Source: Betaproteobacteria bacterium (lineage in GTDB: Bacteria; Pseudomonadota; Gammaproteobacteria; Burkholderiales; SG8-41). From it: 64,000 bases of DNA. The translations under genes and the position numbers were made by a program. This document shows positions 43,821 through 53,494 of the stretch, in pieces. The notes under the pieces are model-generated. The model had not been told where the DNA came from. It saw only the letters and a program-made list of their open reading frames with translations, and made no database searches. The DNA lies in contig JACPTK010000006.1 of assembly GCA_016192825.1 (NCBI GenBank), positions 62,001-126,000 of the forward strand, in the 5' to 3' direction. Numbering within the stretch: position 1 is the stretch's first letter; each line of letters opens with the position of its first letter.

Positions 43821-44509
43821 GTGAAGTCTCCTTTCGTTTATCTCGGCCGCGCCAATCGCAGCCTCGATGGAAGTGGCAAAGCCGGCCCGGCGCCGGCCGC
43901 ACCCACAGGGCCGCAACGCAGAGGAGGACGGCCGTGACGCTGTTTTTCGGAGCACAGCGATCGCGAGGAATGGCGCAGCCAGGGGAAAAAACTGCGGCGA
44001 GCGCGAGCGCCGGCCGTTGCGGCCTCAATGGTCTTCGTGCAAATGCCTGACAGCGCATTTGCCGCTGTCCATTTCCCCTCTCCACTCGGGAGAGGGGGAA
44101 GGGGTGAGGGGTCGAGCGGCGTCAGGCATTTTTACGACGCTCGTTTGGCGACGGGGCGGCTAACTTCCATCATGAGAGGCAGCGTTGGATGCGCGGCGGA
44201 CGAAAGGAGGCTGCGGCAACGAAGGAACCGCATCGATTCGCCAGCGAGGCGCCATCTGCCCGCTGGCAAGGGCGATGACTCCGCTCTCGTGAAGAATGTC
44301 CGCGCCGTCGCATCGGTGGACGCCGGCAGGGGCGCGGAGAGGCTAGTTGGGGGTGGCAGCAGCTCGTCGCCGCACGATGAATATGCGTTGCTTGGCAACG
44401 TTATAAACTAGCCGCAACGTGGTTGCGGAGATCCCTACCAATCTTTTGAGGCTGACGCCGGTCCAGTTGGACAGCCCCGTCTCCGGCGGGACACCGTACG
44501 AGATTTGTC

Positions 44510-44665
44510 ATGACTGTTGAAACCGAAGCGAAAAGCCGAATCCTTAAGGCGGTTCACCAAACCGCCCGCGATCTTCAGGTGGCCGGATTGATCGACGAAC
44601 GGGCGGATGGTGAGCACAACGCACTGTGCCTTGCGCCATTGCCGGACTATTCAAGAGAGCAGTAA
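44510..44665 (+). pseudogene. N-terminal fragment of an XRE/HigA-type putative transcriptional regulator
   Basis: MTVETEAKSRILKAVHQTARDLQVAGLIDERADGEHNALCLAPLPDYSREQ*; HTH portion missing. Confidence 0.55.
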
Positions 44666-44723
44666 TCTTGACGTACTGCTGAACGGAGGCAAAAAATGCG
44701 GGTTAGGCAAGGGGGGATCCACC

Positions 44724-45884
44724 ATGGATCGGAGGCTCAAAGTACTTCTCGTCGAAGATAGTCGGACCGACGCCGAGCTCGCTCTTCACGAGTTGAAAGA
44801 AGCCGGGATGGACTGCGTCGGTCGAAGAGTGGAGACCCGCGCCGAAATGATCAGCGAGCTGGAAACCTTCGTCCCCGACGTTATTTTGGGAGACTTCTCG
44901 CTTCCCCAATTCGACGGTCTTTCAGCCCTGGAGATCGCCCGCACGAGAAGTCCGGCAACGCCGTTTATTTTTGTCTCGGGTACCATCGGGGAAGATGCGG
45001 CAATTGAAACGCTCGAGCACGGTGCCGCCGATTACATCCTGAAAACCAATCTCAAACGGCTCGCCACCGCCGTGCGTCGAGCGCTGAAAGACGTCAAGGA
45101 GCGCGCCGCGCGCGAGCGGCTGGAATCGCGGCTGAGTCGTCTGGCGCGATACGACGCCCTGACGGAACTGCTCAATCGCAGCCAGTTTCGCGATCGTCTG
45201 GGTGGGGCGATGGCGCGGGCAACCCGTAACAAGCAACTGGTGGGGGTCATGTTCCTCGATCTGGACCGCTTCCAGACCGTGAACGCGACGCTGGGTCACG
45301 GTGCAGGCGATTTCGTGCTCAAGCAGGTGGCCGAGCGCCTCGAGCAGAGCGTGCGCAAGGGCGACACGGTCGCCCGCCTAGGCGGAGACGAGTTCTCCGT
45401 GATCCTCGAGGGGCTGGGCGAAAAAGACGGGGCGACCGTGGGGGCGCAGCGGGCTCTGGAGTCGCTGTCGCGGCCGGTGCTTCTGAACGGCGAGGAAATC
45501 CGATTGACCGTCAGCATCGGCATCACCGTCTTCCCGCTCGACGCCCATGACCTCGACGCATTGCTGCGAAACGCCGACGTGGCGATGTACTACGTTAAGG
45601 AGCACGGGCGCAACAACTACCGGTTCTATTCCCCAGGCCTGGAGGCGAATAGCCGGCGCGACGCACTGCGCCGCGGCGAGATCGAGCAGAGGCTGGCGCG
45701 CCTGACGCCGCGCGAGCGCGAAGTGCTGGACCTGCTGATCGCGGGAAAAGCGAGCAAGATGATCGCCTATCTTATCGGTGCCAGCTGCCGGACCATCGAG
45801 CATCACCGCGCCAGAATCATGGACAAGATGCAGGCCGACTCCCTGCCCGAACTGGTGCGCATGGTGCTCGAGCAACGAGGCTGA
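44724..45884 (+). CDS. Response regulator with REC-GGDEF-LuxR-type HTH architecture
   Basis: REC 'KVLLVEDSRTDAELALHEL', 'LGGDEFSVILEG', C-terminal 'LTPREREVLDLLIAGKASKMIAYLIGASCRTIEHHRARIMDKM'. Confidence 0.92.
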   Translation: MDRRLKVLLVEDSRTDAELALHELKEAGMDCVGRRVETRAEMISELETFVPDVILGDFSLPQFDGLSALEIARTRSPATPFIFVSGTIGEDAAIETLEHGAADYILKTNLKRLATAVRRALKDVKERAARERLESRLSRLARYDALTELLNRSQFRDRLGGAMARATRNKQLVGVMFLDLDRFQTVNATLGHGAGDFVLKQVAERLEQSVRKGDTVARLGGDEFSVILEGLGEKDGATVGAQRALESLSRPVLLNGEEIRLTVSIGITVFPLDAHDLDALLRNADVAMYYVKEHGRNNYRFYSPGLEANSRRDALRRGEIEQRLARLTPREREVLDLLIAGKASKMIAYLIGASCRTIEHHRARIMDKMQADSLPELVRMVLEQRG

Positions 45885-46224
45885 ATTCATATAGCCAGAT
45901 TCCCTGCCCGAGCTGGTGCACAAGCGAACCTTATGTCGATTATAGTCAATACGTTGTAACTAATTTTGAGCCCCAAGCCCAGCACACTTAATGGGTACAT
46001 GTACGGATTTCCCGTGCTTGAGCACTTGTATAAGATTCATGTCGCATGCTGTGCGATGGACGCGGCCGAAACAGCGGACTTCCGCCGCGCGGCAGCGTGC
46101 GGCAAAGCTCCTACTGTTACTGATGCAACGGCACGTTTGGAGTTGGCGTGAACGGAGCATCACCTAACATTGAGCGGCCAAGCGGTAGAATTACAGGGGA
46201 AATACAGCACTTGAACCAAAGCTT

Positions 46225-46316
46225 CCGTTGAAGGGCAAACCCGACCGAAAGGCGGGGGCGCAAAGTCACCAGTCTAAAGGGTGAAAACCCTAGGACAGTG
46301 GGATCGCTAGATGGAA
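46225..46316 (+). ncRNA. Cyclic-di-GMP-I (GEMM) riboswitch
   Basis: GAAGGGCAAACCCGACCGAAAGGCGGGGGCGCAAAGTCACCAGTCTAAAGGGTGAAAACCCTAGGACAGTGGGATCGCTAGATGGA; GEMM-I hallmarks GGCAAACC, GNRA GAAA loop, G(G)CGCAAAGtC, CTAAA, 3' GATGG. Confidence 0.9.
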
Positions 46317-46475
46317 CTCCCGGCCCGGCGCTTCGCGGGGCCTATCTCATCCGCGTTTCCCATCCCGTTTACTGACTAGCCCCCGGCTTTCTGCAGCCGG
46401 ATTCGAATGCGCTTTCGGCGGCATTCGTCAACCCGGTGGAGGTTGCCCCAACGAATTTGCGGGGAGGGAAAGCAC

Positions 46476-49400
46476 GTGCTCAACTTGGATTTGTTTAGCC
46501 CATTGCGATGGCTGGGGCCGCCTTTGCGCGCTTTGCGGCGATTCTCCACGATCGCGCTTCCGTCAGTTTGGAATGAACAGAATCGCAGTAGTCTGGCGGC
46601 GCTTTTCACCTTCGTATCGCTGTTTGCGCTCACCCTGTGGTCTTGGCACCTCATTTCCGGAGACGTCTTGCGGATCGGACGCGAGCGGTTCGATTTCAAA
46701 GTAAGCGAGGTTCAGTTCGCGGTTGAGCAGCGCCTGCTCGCCTATGAACAGGTGCTGCGCGGCGGGGTCGCCTTGTTCGCCGCGAGCGACGAAGTGAGCA
46801 GGGACGAATGGCGCGCGTACGTGCGCACACTCCACGTCGACCGGAAATATCCCGGCATTCAGGGAGTGGGCTTCGCGGTCAGCGTGCGTCCGGCCGAACG
46901 CGAGACACACATCCGGACCATTCGATCGCAGGGCTTCCCGTCTTACAACATATGGCCAGCCGGTGAGCGCGAGGAGTATACGGCGATCATTTACCTCCAT
47001 CCCTTCGACTGGCGCAACCAGCGTGCCTTCGGCTACGACATGTTCTCTGAACCAGTGCGCCGGGAAGCCATGTCTCGCGCCCGCGACACCGGGAACACGG
47101 CCGTATCGGCCAGGGTCAAGCTCGTCCAGGAAACCGAGAAGGACGTCCAGCAGGGCTTTCTGATGTACCTCCCGGTGTATCGCAACGGCGCCGCCACAAA
47201 TGATGAGCAGGTGCGAAGGAACGCCTTTTTGGGTTATGTCTATGCCCCGTTTCGAATGAACGATTTGATGGTGGGCGTTCTTGGGCTGGAGAAGCTGCCG
47301 AACATCCGTTTTGAGATTTTTGACGGTGAAACGGCTTCGGCGGAGCACCTGATGTACGACAGCCTGATGCAATCGGCGGCGAGCAAACCGGCGTACACGG
47401 CCACGGAGGCATTCGAATTCAGCGGGCGACGCTGGACGCTTCGCTATAGCACGTTGCCCGCATTCGACGCGACGATTGACGTGCAGAAGCCCCGCTTGGT
47501 GCTGTTAAGCGGCCTGCTGATCAGCGCTTTGGTCGCAGCGGTTGTGTGGGCGCTCTCGCTGAACCGCCGGCGGGCGCGCGCCCTCGCCGACGCGAATCGC
47601 GGCCTGGAAGCCGAGATCGAGGAGCGCACCAGGCTCGCGGCCGAACTGAGGGACGCGAAGAACGCCGCCGAGGCGGCGAATCAGGCGAAGAGCGAGTTTC
47701 TGGCGAACGTTAGCCACGAGCTGCGCACGCCCCTGACGTTGGTGCTCGCGCCCCTGGAGCAGTTGCTCCGCGCACGTCACCCGTCAGCGGAATCGCGCAC
47801 TCAACTCGAGCGCGCCCAGCGCAATGCGCTGTTGCTTCTGAACCGCGTCAATGACCTTCTCGATTTCTCGAAGGCCGAAGCGGGCAAGTTCGAAGTGCGC
47901 TGGGAGGCCGTTGATCTCGGCGAACTACTTCCGCCGATCGCCGAAGACGCGGCGGCGGTCGCCGAGAGCCGCGGCTGCTCACTCACCTGCCACGTTGATC
48001 CCGAATTGGGATCGGTGTACCTGGAGCGCCGCCACTTCGACAAGATTGCACTGAATTTGATCAGCAACGCGCTCAAGTTCACGCCGGCCGGCGGACGGAT
48101 CCGCATTGAGGCTGCGGCGCTTGACGCAGAGCACTTCGAATTCGCGGTCCAGGACTCCGGTATCGGTATCCCGGCCGATAGGCTCCCGCTGCTCTTCGAG
48201 CGCTTCCGGCAAGTCGATAGCTCCGCGACGCGCCAGTACGGAGGAACCGGCATCGGGCTTGCACTGGTCAAGGAACTGGCGCAGCTGATGAATGGCCGGG
48301 TCGGCGTCAGGAGTGAGCCGGGTCAGGGTTCACGCTTCTACGTGCGCTTTCCCCGCACCAGGACCTGCGTCGGAACGCCGGATTCCTGCGTGGAGTCCGG
48401 ATCTGCGGTCGTCCCTGCCGAGATGGATGTCGCGCTGCGTCGGATTCGTTTCCGGGATGGGGGAGCTCATGAGACACGCGAGTCCGCTAACCCGCAAGCC
48501 CCGGGGGCGGTGCGCGGCGCCGCCGCGTCCCATGTTCTGGTCGTCGACGACAGCCCGGAGATGTGCAGCTACCTGGCCGAGTTGCTGAGCGAGGAGCACC
48601 AGGTCCTCAGCGCCGCCAACGGCCACGAAGCTTGGGACCTGCTTCAGCGCCATCCCGTCGACGTCGTGGTCTCGGACGTCATGATGCCGGTGCTGGACGG
48701 GTATGGCCTCACGGCCCGAATCAAGGCAAGCGCGAGTTTCGCTCACGTCCCCGTGATCCTGGTGACCGCCCGCGGCGGCCCGGACGCGGGTGCTTCGGGA
48801 CTCGATGGCGGAGCGGACGACTATATCGCCAAGCCGTTCTCGCCGCAGGAGCTGAGAGCGCGGGTACGCGCAGCGTTGCGCATGCGTGAGGTCCAGTCGC
48901 GGCTGACGAACCTGTCCCGGGAAGCGGGCATGGCGACTGTCGCCGCCGACATCCTGCATGACCTGGGCAACGTCCTGAGCGTCCTCAACGTGTCCTCGGA
49001 GGTCATCCTCGACACGCTGCGCCGATCCAAGCTGGCCAAGCTCGAAAAAGCCGCCGCGCTGCTGCAGGAACATGCGAACGATCTGTCGGCCTTTCTCGGC
49101 GAGGACGGCCGCGGCGGCAAGCTGCAAGCCTTCCTGGCTCAACTCGTCGAGCACCTTGAGGCCGAACGAGCCGTGCTGCTCAGGGAGTGCGACGTAATTC
49201 GTGACTGCACGGATCACGCGGCTATGGTTATCTCGGCGCACGAGCCGCTCGCAAGGGCCGGCAGGCTGTGCGAAATCGTTTCGGCGAACAGCCTGGTGGA
49301 GGGCGCGCTCAAGATGAAGAACGGGATCTTCGACCTCCACGGGATCAAAATCGAGCGCGATTACGCTGCAACCGCCCCGTTGGCGGTTGACCGGCACAAG

Positions 49401-49781
49401 GGGCTGCAAATTCTGTTGAACCTGCTCGCGAACGCCGTCGATGCCCTGCGCGCAGCGCAACGTCCCGACAGGCGGATCAGGCTCCGAACGACCAGAGCGG
49501 AGGGGCGCATCCGCATCGAGATCAGCGACAACGGCCAGGGCATCGAGCCGCAGCATCTCGCGCGCCTGTTCGACCAGGGCTTCACCACCAAGGCGGACGG
49601 TCGCGGCATAGGCCTGCATGCGAGCGCGAACTGGGCCCAACAGCTTGGCGGAAGGCTCTGGGCACACAGCGAAGGGCGGGGAAAGGGCGCCACCTTCATC
49701 CTCGAAATCCCGGCACTGGCGATGGACGGGCCGGGCGCGGAGGTTGCTGTCCCGGCTCACCTCGAATCTGCCGAGTCTTAG
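46476..49781 (+). CDS. CHASE-domain hybrid sensor kinase with two kinase cores (CHASE-HisKA-HATPase-REC-second HATPase)
   Basis: 'PGIQGVGFAVSVRPAERETHIRTIRSQGFPSYNIWPAGEREEYTAIIYLHP' CHASE; 'FLANVSHELRTPLTLVLAPLEQLL'; REC 'VLVVDDSPEMCSYLAELL'; 'ADILHDLGNVLSVLN' and a second HATPase 'ISDNGQGIEPQHLARLFDQGFTTK'. GGAGGG RBS before GTG 46476. Confidence 0.88.
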   Translation: MLNLDLFSPLRWLGPPLRALRRFSTIALPSVWNEQNRSSLAALFTFVSLFALTLWSWHLISGDVLRIGRERFDFKVSEVQFAVEQRLLAYEQVLRGGVALFAASDEVSRDEWRAYVRTLHVDRKYPGIQGVGFAVSVRPAERETHIRTIRSQGFPSYNIWPAGEREEYTAIIYLHPFDWRNQRAFGYDMFSEPVRREAMSRARDTGNTAVSARVKLVQETEKDVQQGFLMYLPVYRNGAATNDEQVRRNAFLGYVYAPFRMNDLMVGVLGLEKLPNIRFEIFDGETASAEHLMYDSLMQSAASKPAYTATEAFEFSGRRWTLRYSTLPAFDATIDVQKPRLVLLSGLLISALVAAVVWALSLNRRRARALADANRGLEAEIEERTRLAAELRDAKNAAEAANQAKSEFLANVSHELRTPLTLVLAPLEQLLRARHPSAESRTQLERAQRNALLLLNRVNDLLDFSKAEAGKFEVRWEAVDLGELLPPIAEDAAAVAESRGCSLTCHVDPELGSVYLERRHFDKIALNLISNALKFTPAGGRIRIEAAALDAEHFEFAVQDSGIGIPADRLPLLFERFRQVDSSATRQYGGTGIGLALVKELAQLMNGRVGVRSEPGQGSRFYVRFPRTRTCVGTPDSCVESGSAVVPAEMDVALRRIRFRDGGAHETRESANPQAPGAVRGAAASHVLVVDDSPEMCSYLAELLSEEHQVLSAANGHEAWDLLQRHPVDVVVSDVMMPVLDGYGLTARIKASASFAHVPVILVTARGGPDAGASGLDGGADDYIAKPFSPQELRARVRAALRMREVQSRLTNLSREAGMATVAADILHDLGNVLSVLNVSSEVILDTLRRSKLAKLEKAAALLQEHANDLSAFLGEDGRGGKLQAFLAQLVEHLEAERAVLLRECDVIRDCTDHAAMVISAHEPLARAGRLCEIVSANSLVEGALKMKNGIFDLHGIKIERDYAATAPLAVDRHKGLQILLNLLANAVDALRAAQRPDRRIRLRTTRAEGRIRIEISDNGQGIEPQHLARLFDQGFTTKADGRGIGLHASANWAQQLGGRLWAHSEGRGKGATFILEIPALAMDGPGAEVAVPAHLESAES

Positions 49782-49796
49782 GACCAGGAGTGAGCC

Positions 49797-51905
49797 ATGA
49801 GGAGCATCAAGCCCAATAACGCTGCCGCGGAGGCCGGGGTAATGGGCCGCCGGCAGATTGCGACTTGCGCGAACCACGCCTCTTCCGGCGGAGTTCGCTC
49901 CGCGCCGATAAATGGCCGACCGCATTTGGCGGTATCTGCCGCTGTGGAAAGTACAGAAAACCATGGGGATCAAGAGAGCCCCGTCGTTCCGCGGATCCTG
50001 GTCGTTGACGATAATTCCGACATCCTGGCTCTGTTTAGCAAGATTCTTGGCGGGGGCAGCAGTACCTCGGCCCGGACACTGGAGCAGCTTGAGGCGTCGC
50101 TGTTGGGTGTCGACGTCCCGGAGATCCCCGATCAGCCCCGCTTCCAACTGGATGTGACGAACAGCGGCGAGGACGGACGTGCCAAAGCGATCGCCGCGCG
50201 CCTTGAGGGGCGCCCCTACAGGGTGGCCTTCGTCGATATGCGCATGCCCGGCGGCTGGAACGGTCTGGAAACGATCGAGGCACTGTGGGAGGCGGATCCC
50301 GACATCCAGGTGGTGATCTGCAGCGCCTATAACGACTACTCCCGGAACGAAATCGTCGGCCGGCGCGGTCGCTCGGACAACCTGCTGATCCTGCGCAAGC
50401 CGTTCGAGGCGATCGAAGTGCTTCAATGTGCTTGTGCGCTGTCGGACAAATGGTCGCTGCATCGGGAGCGCGAAGTCCGGTTGAACGAGCTGGAACAGCG
50501 AATCGAAGAGCGTACGCGCCAACTCCAGTACCAAGCGACCCATGACGCGCTCACCGGCTTGCCGAACCGCACGCTCTTCATGGATCGCCTGCAGCAGCGG
50601 ATCGCTTACGCGAAGCGTCATGGCGGGCGCATCGTGGTTTGTTTAATCGATCTGGATCACTTCAAATTCGTGAACGACAGCCTCGGACATGGCAGGGGAG
50701 ACCAGTTGCTGAAGACGGTATCCGACCGCATGTCGGGGTGCCTGCGCGAATCGGACACCATCGCGCGCTTCGGCGGCGACGAGTTCGTGCTCCTGCTGTC
50801 GGCTCCTCACGAGCCCGAAGATGCCATGCAAATCCTGCGGCGCCTGGTCGCCTCCCTGTCCCAGCCCGTCGTGCTCGGCGGGCAGGAGGTGATCGTCACC
50901 TGCAGCGTGGGCTGTAGCACCTACCCGGAAGACGGGTCGGACGCCAATGCGCTGCTCAAGTTCGCCGACGCCGCGATGTACTGCGCCAAGGAAATCGGCC
51001 GCAACGGAATCCAGGTCTACAACGATCGCCTGCGCGGCCGGATCGATGAGCGGATCAAGCTCGAATCGGAATTGCGGCGCGCGCTGGACCGCGGGCAGCT
51101 CGTGCTTGACTATCAACCGCAGGTCGATCTGCGGACCGGCCGCATCGTCGGGATGGAGTCCCTGCTGCGCTGGAAGCATCCCGAATTCGGCCTCGTCGCC
51201 CCCGGCCGCTTCATTCCCATTGCTGAGGAAATTGGCGTTATCGTGCCGCTCACCGAGTGGGTGTTGCGGCAGGCGTGCGTCCAGAACAAGGCCTGGCAGG
51301 AGGCGGGACTGCCGCCCGTACAAATGGCTGTCAACTTGTCGATGAAGCAACTGAGACGCCTCAAGCTCGACTCCCTGGTCGCCCAGTGCTTGGCTTCGAG
51401 CCGGCTCGACCCGGGCTTCCTGGAGCTTGAGGTCACCGAGAGCGCCACGATGGAGGATCCCGAAGCAACCATTCTCCTGATGCGCGCGCTCAAGAAATGT
51501 GGCGTCGGCATCACGATCGACGATTTCGGCACGGGATTCTCCAACCTGCGCTACCTCAGGCAGTTTCCCGTAGACAAGCTCAAGCTGGACGGTTCGTTTG
51601 TCCGGGACATCGCCAGCGATGCAGGCAGCCTCGCCATCGCCGACGCGATCATCGCCATGGCCCATCGGCTGAATCTCAAGGTCGTCGCCGAAATGGCGGA
51701 AACCGAGGAGCAGGTCGCGTGCCTTGTGAGTCATGGTTGCGACTACGTCCAGGGCTATTACTTCGGTCGCCCGGTCGGCGCCGACGAGTGCGCGCGGCTG
51801 TTGCGGTCAGGCCCTTTCCCGGTTCCCGGGCACACCGGGGCCGCCAGCGCTCGCGATCGGACGGCCAGAGGCTTGCAGCTTGGGGATTCCGCGAGCCGCC
51901 CCTAG
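49797..51905 (+). CDS. REC-GGDEF-EAL response regulator
   Basis: 'RILVVDDNSDILALFSKIL', 'FGGDEFVLLLSA', EAL-domain 'GMESLLRWKHPEFGLV', 'DDFGTGFSNLRYL'. Confidence 0.93.
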   Translation: MRSIKPNNAAAEAGVMGRRQIATCANHASSGGVRSAPINGRPHLAVSAAVESTENHGDQESPVVPRILVVDDNSDILALFSKILGGGSSTSARTLEQLEASLLGVDVPEIPDQPRFQLDVTNSGEDGRAKAIAARLEGRPYRVAFVDMRMPGGWNGLETIEALWEADPDIQVVICSAYNDYSRNEIVGRRGRSDNLLILRKPFEAIEVLQCACALSDKWSLHREREVRLNELEQRIEERTRQLQYQATHDALTGLPNRTLFMDRLQQRIAYAKRHGGRIVVCLIDLDHFKFVNDSLGHGRGDQLLKTVSDRMSGCLRESDTIARFGGDEFVLLLSAPHEPEDAMQILRRLVASLSQPVVLGGQEVIVTCSVGCSTYPEDGSDANALLKFADAAMYCAKEIGRNGIQVYNDRLRGRIDERIKLESELRRALDRGQLVLDYQPQVDLRTGRIVGMESLLRWKHPEFGLVAPGRFIPIAEEIGVIVPLTEWVLRQACVQNKAWQEAGLPPVQMAVNLSMKQLRRLKLDSLVAQCLASSRLDPGFLELEVTESATMEDPEATILLMRALKKCGVGITIDDFGTGFSNLRYLRQFPVDKLKLDGSFVRDIASDAGSLAIADAIIAMAHRLNLKVVAEMAETEEQVACLVSHGCDYVQGYYFGRPVGADECARLLRSGPFPVPGHTGAASARDRTARGLQLGDSASRP

Positions 51906-53494
51906 GTTTCGGGGCTCAGCAGCGTAGTCATCTCCTCAAAGGGCAGCGGCTTGCTATAGAGAAACCCCTGCATCTCGTCGCAGCCGAAAAGGCGCAGGAC
52001 GTTTGCCTGGTCCTCCGAATCAACACCCTCGGCCACGACGGTCAGCTTCAAGGAATGAGCCAGCTCGATGACCGTGCGGAAGAGGCTCATGGTATCCGGA
52101 TCCGCCAGCATCGTAATGACGAACGACCGGTCGATCTTGAGTGAATGCACGGGCAGCTTGGCCAGGTATGCGAGCGAGGAATAGCCGGTCCCGAAATCGT
52201 CGATCGCGATGCGAACGCCGAGGCCCCGGACATTCTTCAGCTTGTCGATGTTGCCCTGAACGTCCTCCATGACGACGCTCTCGGTGATCTCCAGATCGAT
52301 ACCTGTCGGAGCGATACCCTCCATGATCGCCCGTTCGACGGTCCCGACAAAGTCGCGCTGTCGCAACTGTATTGACGAAACGTTTACCGCAATTCTTGGC
52401 GCTGGGAGCCGGGCCTCGGTCCACCTGCAGTGATCGAGGGACGCTCGATTCATCGCCCAGGATCCGACTTCCAGGATAAGACCGGTTTCCTCCAGCAACG
52501 GGATGAATTGCACGGGAGGTACGAGGCCGAGTTCGGGGCTCCGCCACCGGATCAGCGCCTCCACTCCCGCGATTTTCCGCGTCTTGAGGTCGACCTTCGG
52601 CTGGTAGTGCAGCACGAACTCCTCCTTTTCCAGCCCCTGCCTCAGCTTGTTTTCCAAGGCCAGCTTCTCCGCCACCCGTGCGGTCATCTGCGGGGCGTAG
52701 AACAAGTAGCGTTCGCCGCTGGTCTTCGCCTTCTTGACCGCTGCTTCAGCGTGCTTGAACAGCGTTTCGGCATCATCGCCATCAGCGGGGAACAGCGCGA
52801 TGCCGGCCTTTGCCGAGACGCGGAGCTCCGTCGCATGAAGCCGGTAGGGCTGACCAAACACCGTTCGCGTGTGCGCCTCGACGATCCGGGCAAGCTCGTC
52901 CTCCAGGCGAATATCCGGGAGTAAGACGGCAAACTGATCGGCCCCGACGCGCGCAACGGCGCCCGCGTCGCCGACGGCTTTCGCCGTGCGTTGGGCCACT
53001 TGCTTGAGCAATTCGTCGCCCGCCGTCCGACCGAGCGAATCATTGATGGTCTTGAATCGTTCGATGTCCGTCAGGAGTAACGCAAGCGCCCGCGGTCGTT
53101 GGGCTCCGGCGTGAACGAGCTGGCCCACCCTCTCCAGAAAGAGGGTGCGATTCGCCAGCCCCGTCAATGAATCGTAGTAGGCGAGATAGGCGAGCTTTTG
53201 CTCTTTTTCGAGATGGTCCAGCGCGAAGGCGATGTCGCCGACCAGCTCGCGCAACAGCTTGATCTCTTCTTCATCAAAGAAGCCGCGTTCCCCCGCGTGC
53301 AGCACCAGAACCCCGGCAGCCTCGCCGGAAACGATGAATGGCAGCACCGCCAGCCCATTCGCCTTACGACGAACGAGTGGTACAAGGCCGCTCAACTCGG
53401 CGACACGTACTGGCTCTACGTCGTGTGGGACCCGCTCGGCAAGCCGGACCGCGAGCCGGTGCGGATTCGGAACCCCGTGAAGCACCTCGATCAC
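51902..53494 (-). CDS. Phosphodiesterase: partial GAF + degenerate GGDEF (GADQF) + intact EAL; 5'-truncated by a junction near 53370
   Basis: 'RVGADQFAVLLPD', 'GVEALIRWRSPELGLVPP', 'DDFGTGYSSLAYLAKLPVHSLKIDRSF'; upstream ~40 codons are antisense to a DUF3883 fragment. Confidence 0.85.
   Translation of the reverse strand: MIEVLHGVPNPHRLAVRLAERVPHDVEPVRVAELSGLVPLVRRKANGLAVLPFIVSGEAAGVLVLHAGERGFFDEEEIKLLRELVGDIAFALDHLEKEQKLAYLAYYDSLTGLANRTLFLERVGQLVHAGAQRPRALALLLTDIERFKTINDSLGRTAGDELLKQVAQRTAKAVGDAGAVARVGADQFAVLLPDIRLEDELARIVEAHTRTVFGQPYRLHATELRVSAKAGIALFPADGDDAETLFKHAEAAVKKAKTSGERYLFYAPQMTARVAEKLALENKLRQGLEKEEFVLHYQPKVDLKTRKIAGVEALIRWRSPELGLVPPVQFIPLLEETGLILEVGSWAMNRASLDHCRWTEARLPAPRIAVNVSSIQLRQRDFVGTVERAIMEGIAPTGIDLEITESVVMEDVQGNIDKLKNVRGLGVRIAIDDFGTGYSSLAYLAKLPVHSLKIDRSFVITMLADPDTMSLFRTVIELAHSLKLTVVAEGVDSEDQANVLRLFGCDEMQGFLYSKPLPFEEMTTLLSPET

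Noticed and set aside
44075-44125. CCCCTCTCC…GGGAGAGGGG hairpin in island 2 (and the similar CTTCCCCCTCGACGGGGGAAG at ~43328)
   Set aside because: Common GC-rich proteobacterial intergenic hairpin type; noted but not distinctive enough to rank.
48330-50621. 763-aa minus-strand ORF opposite the hybrid kinase and REC-GGDEF-EAL genes
   Set aside because: Shadow ORF typical of high-GC DNA; His/Arg/Ala-rich composition with no recognisable domain, while the plus strand has clear conserved domains.
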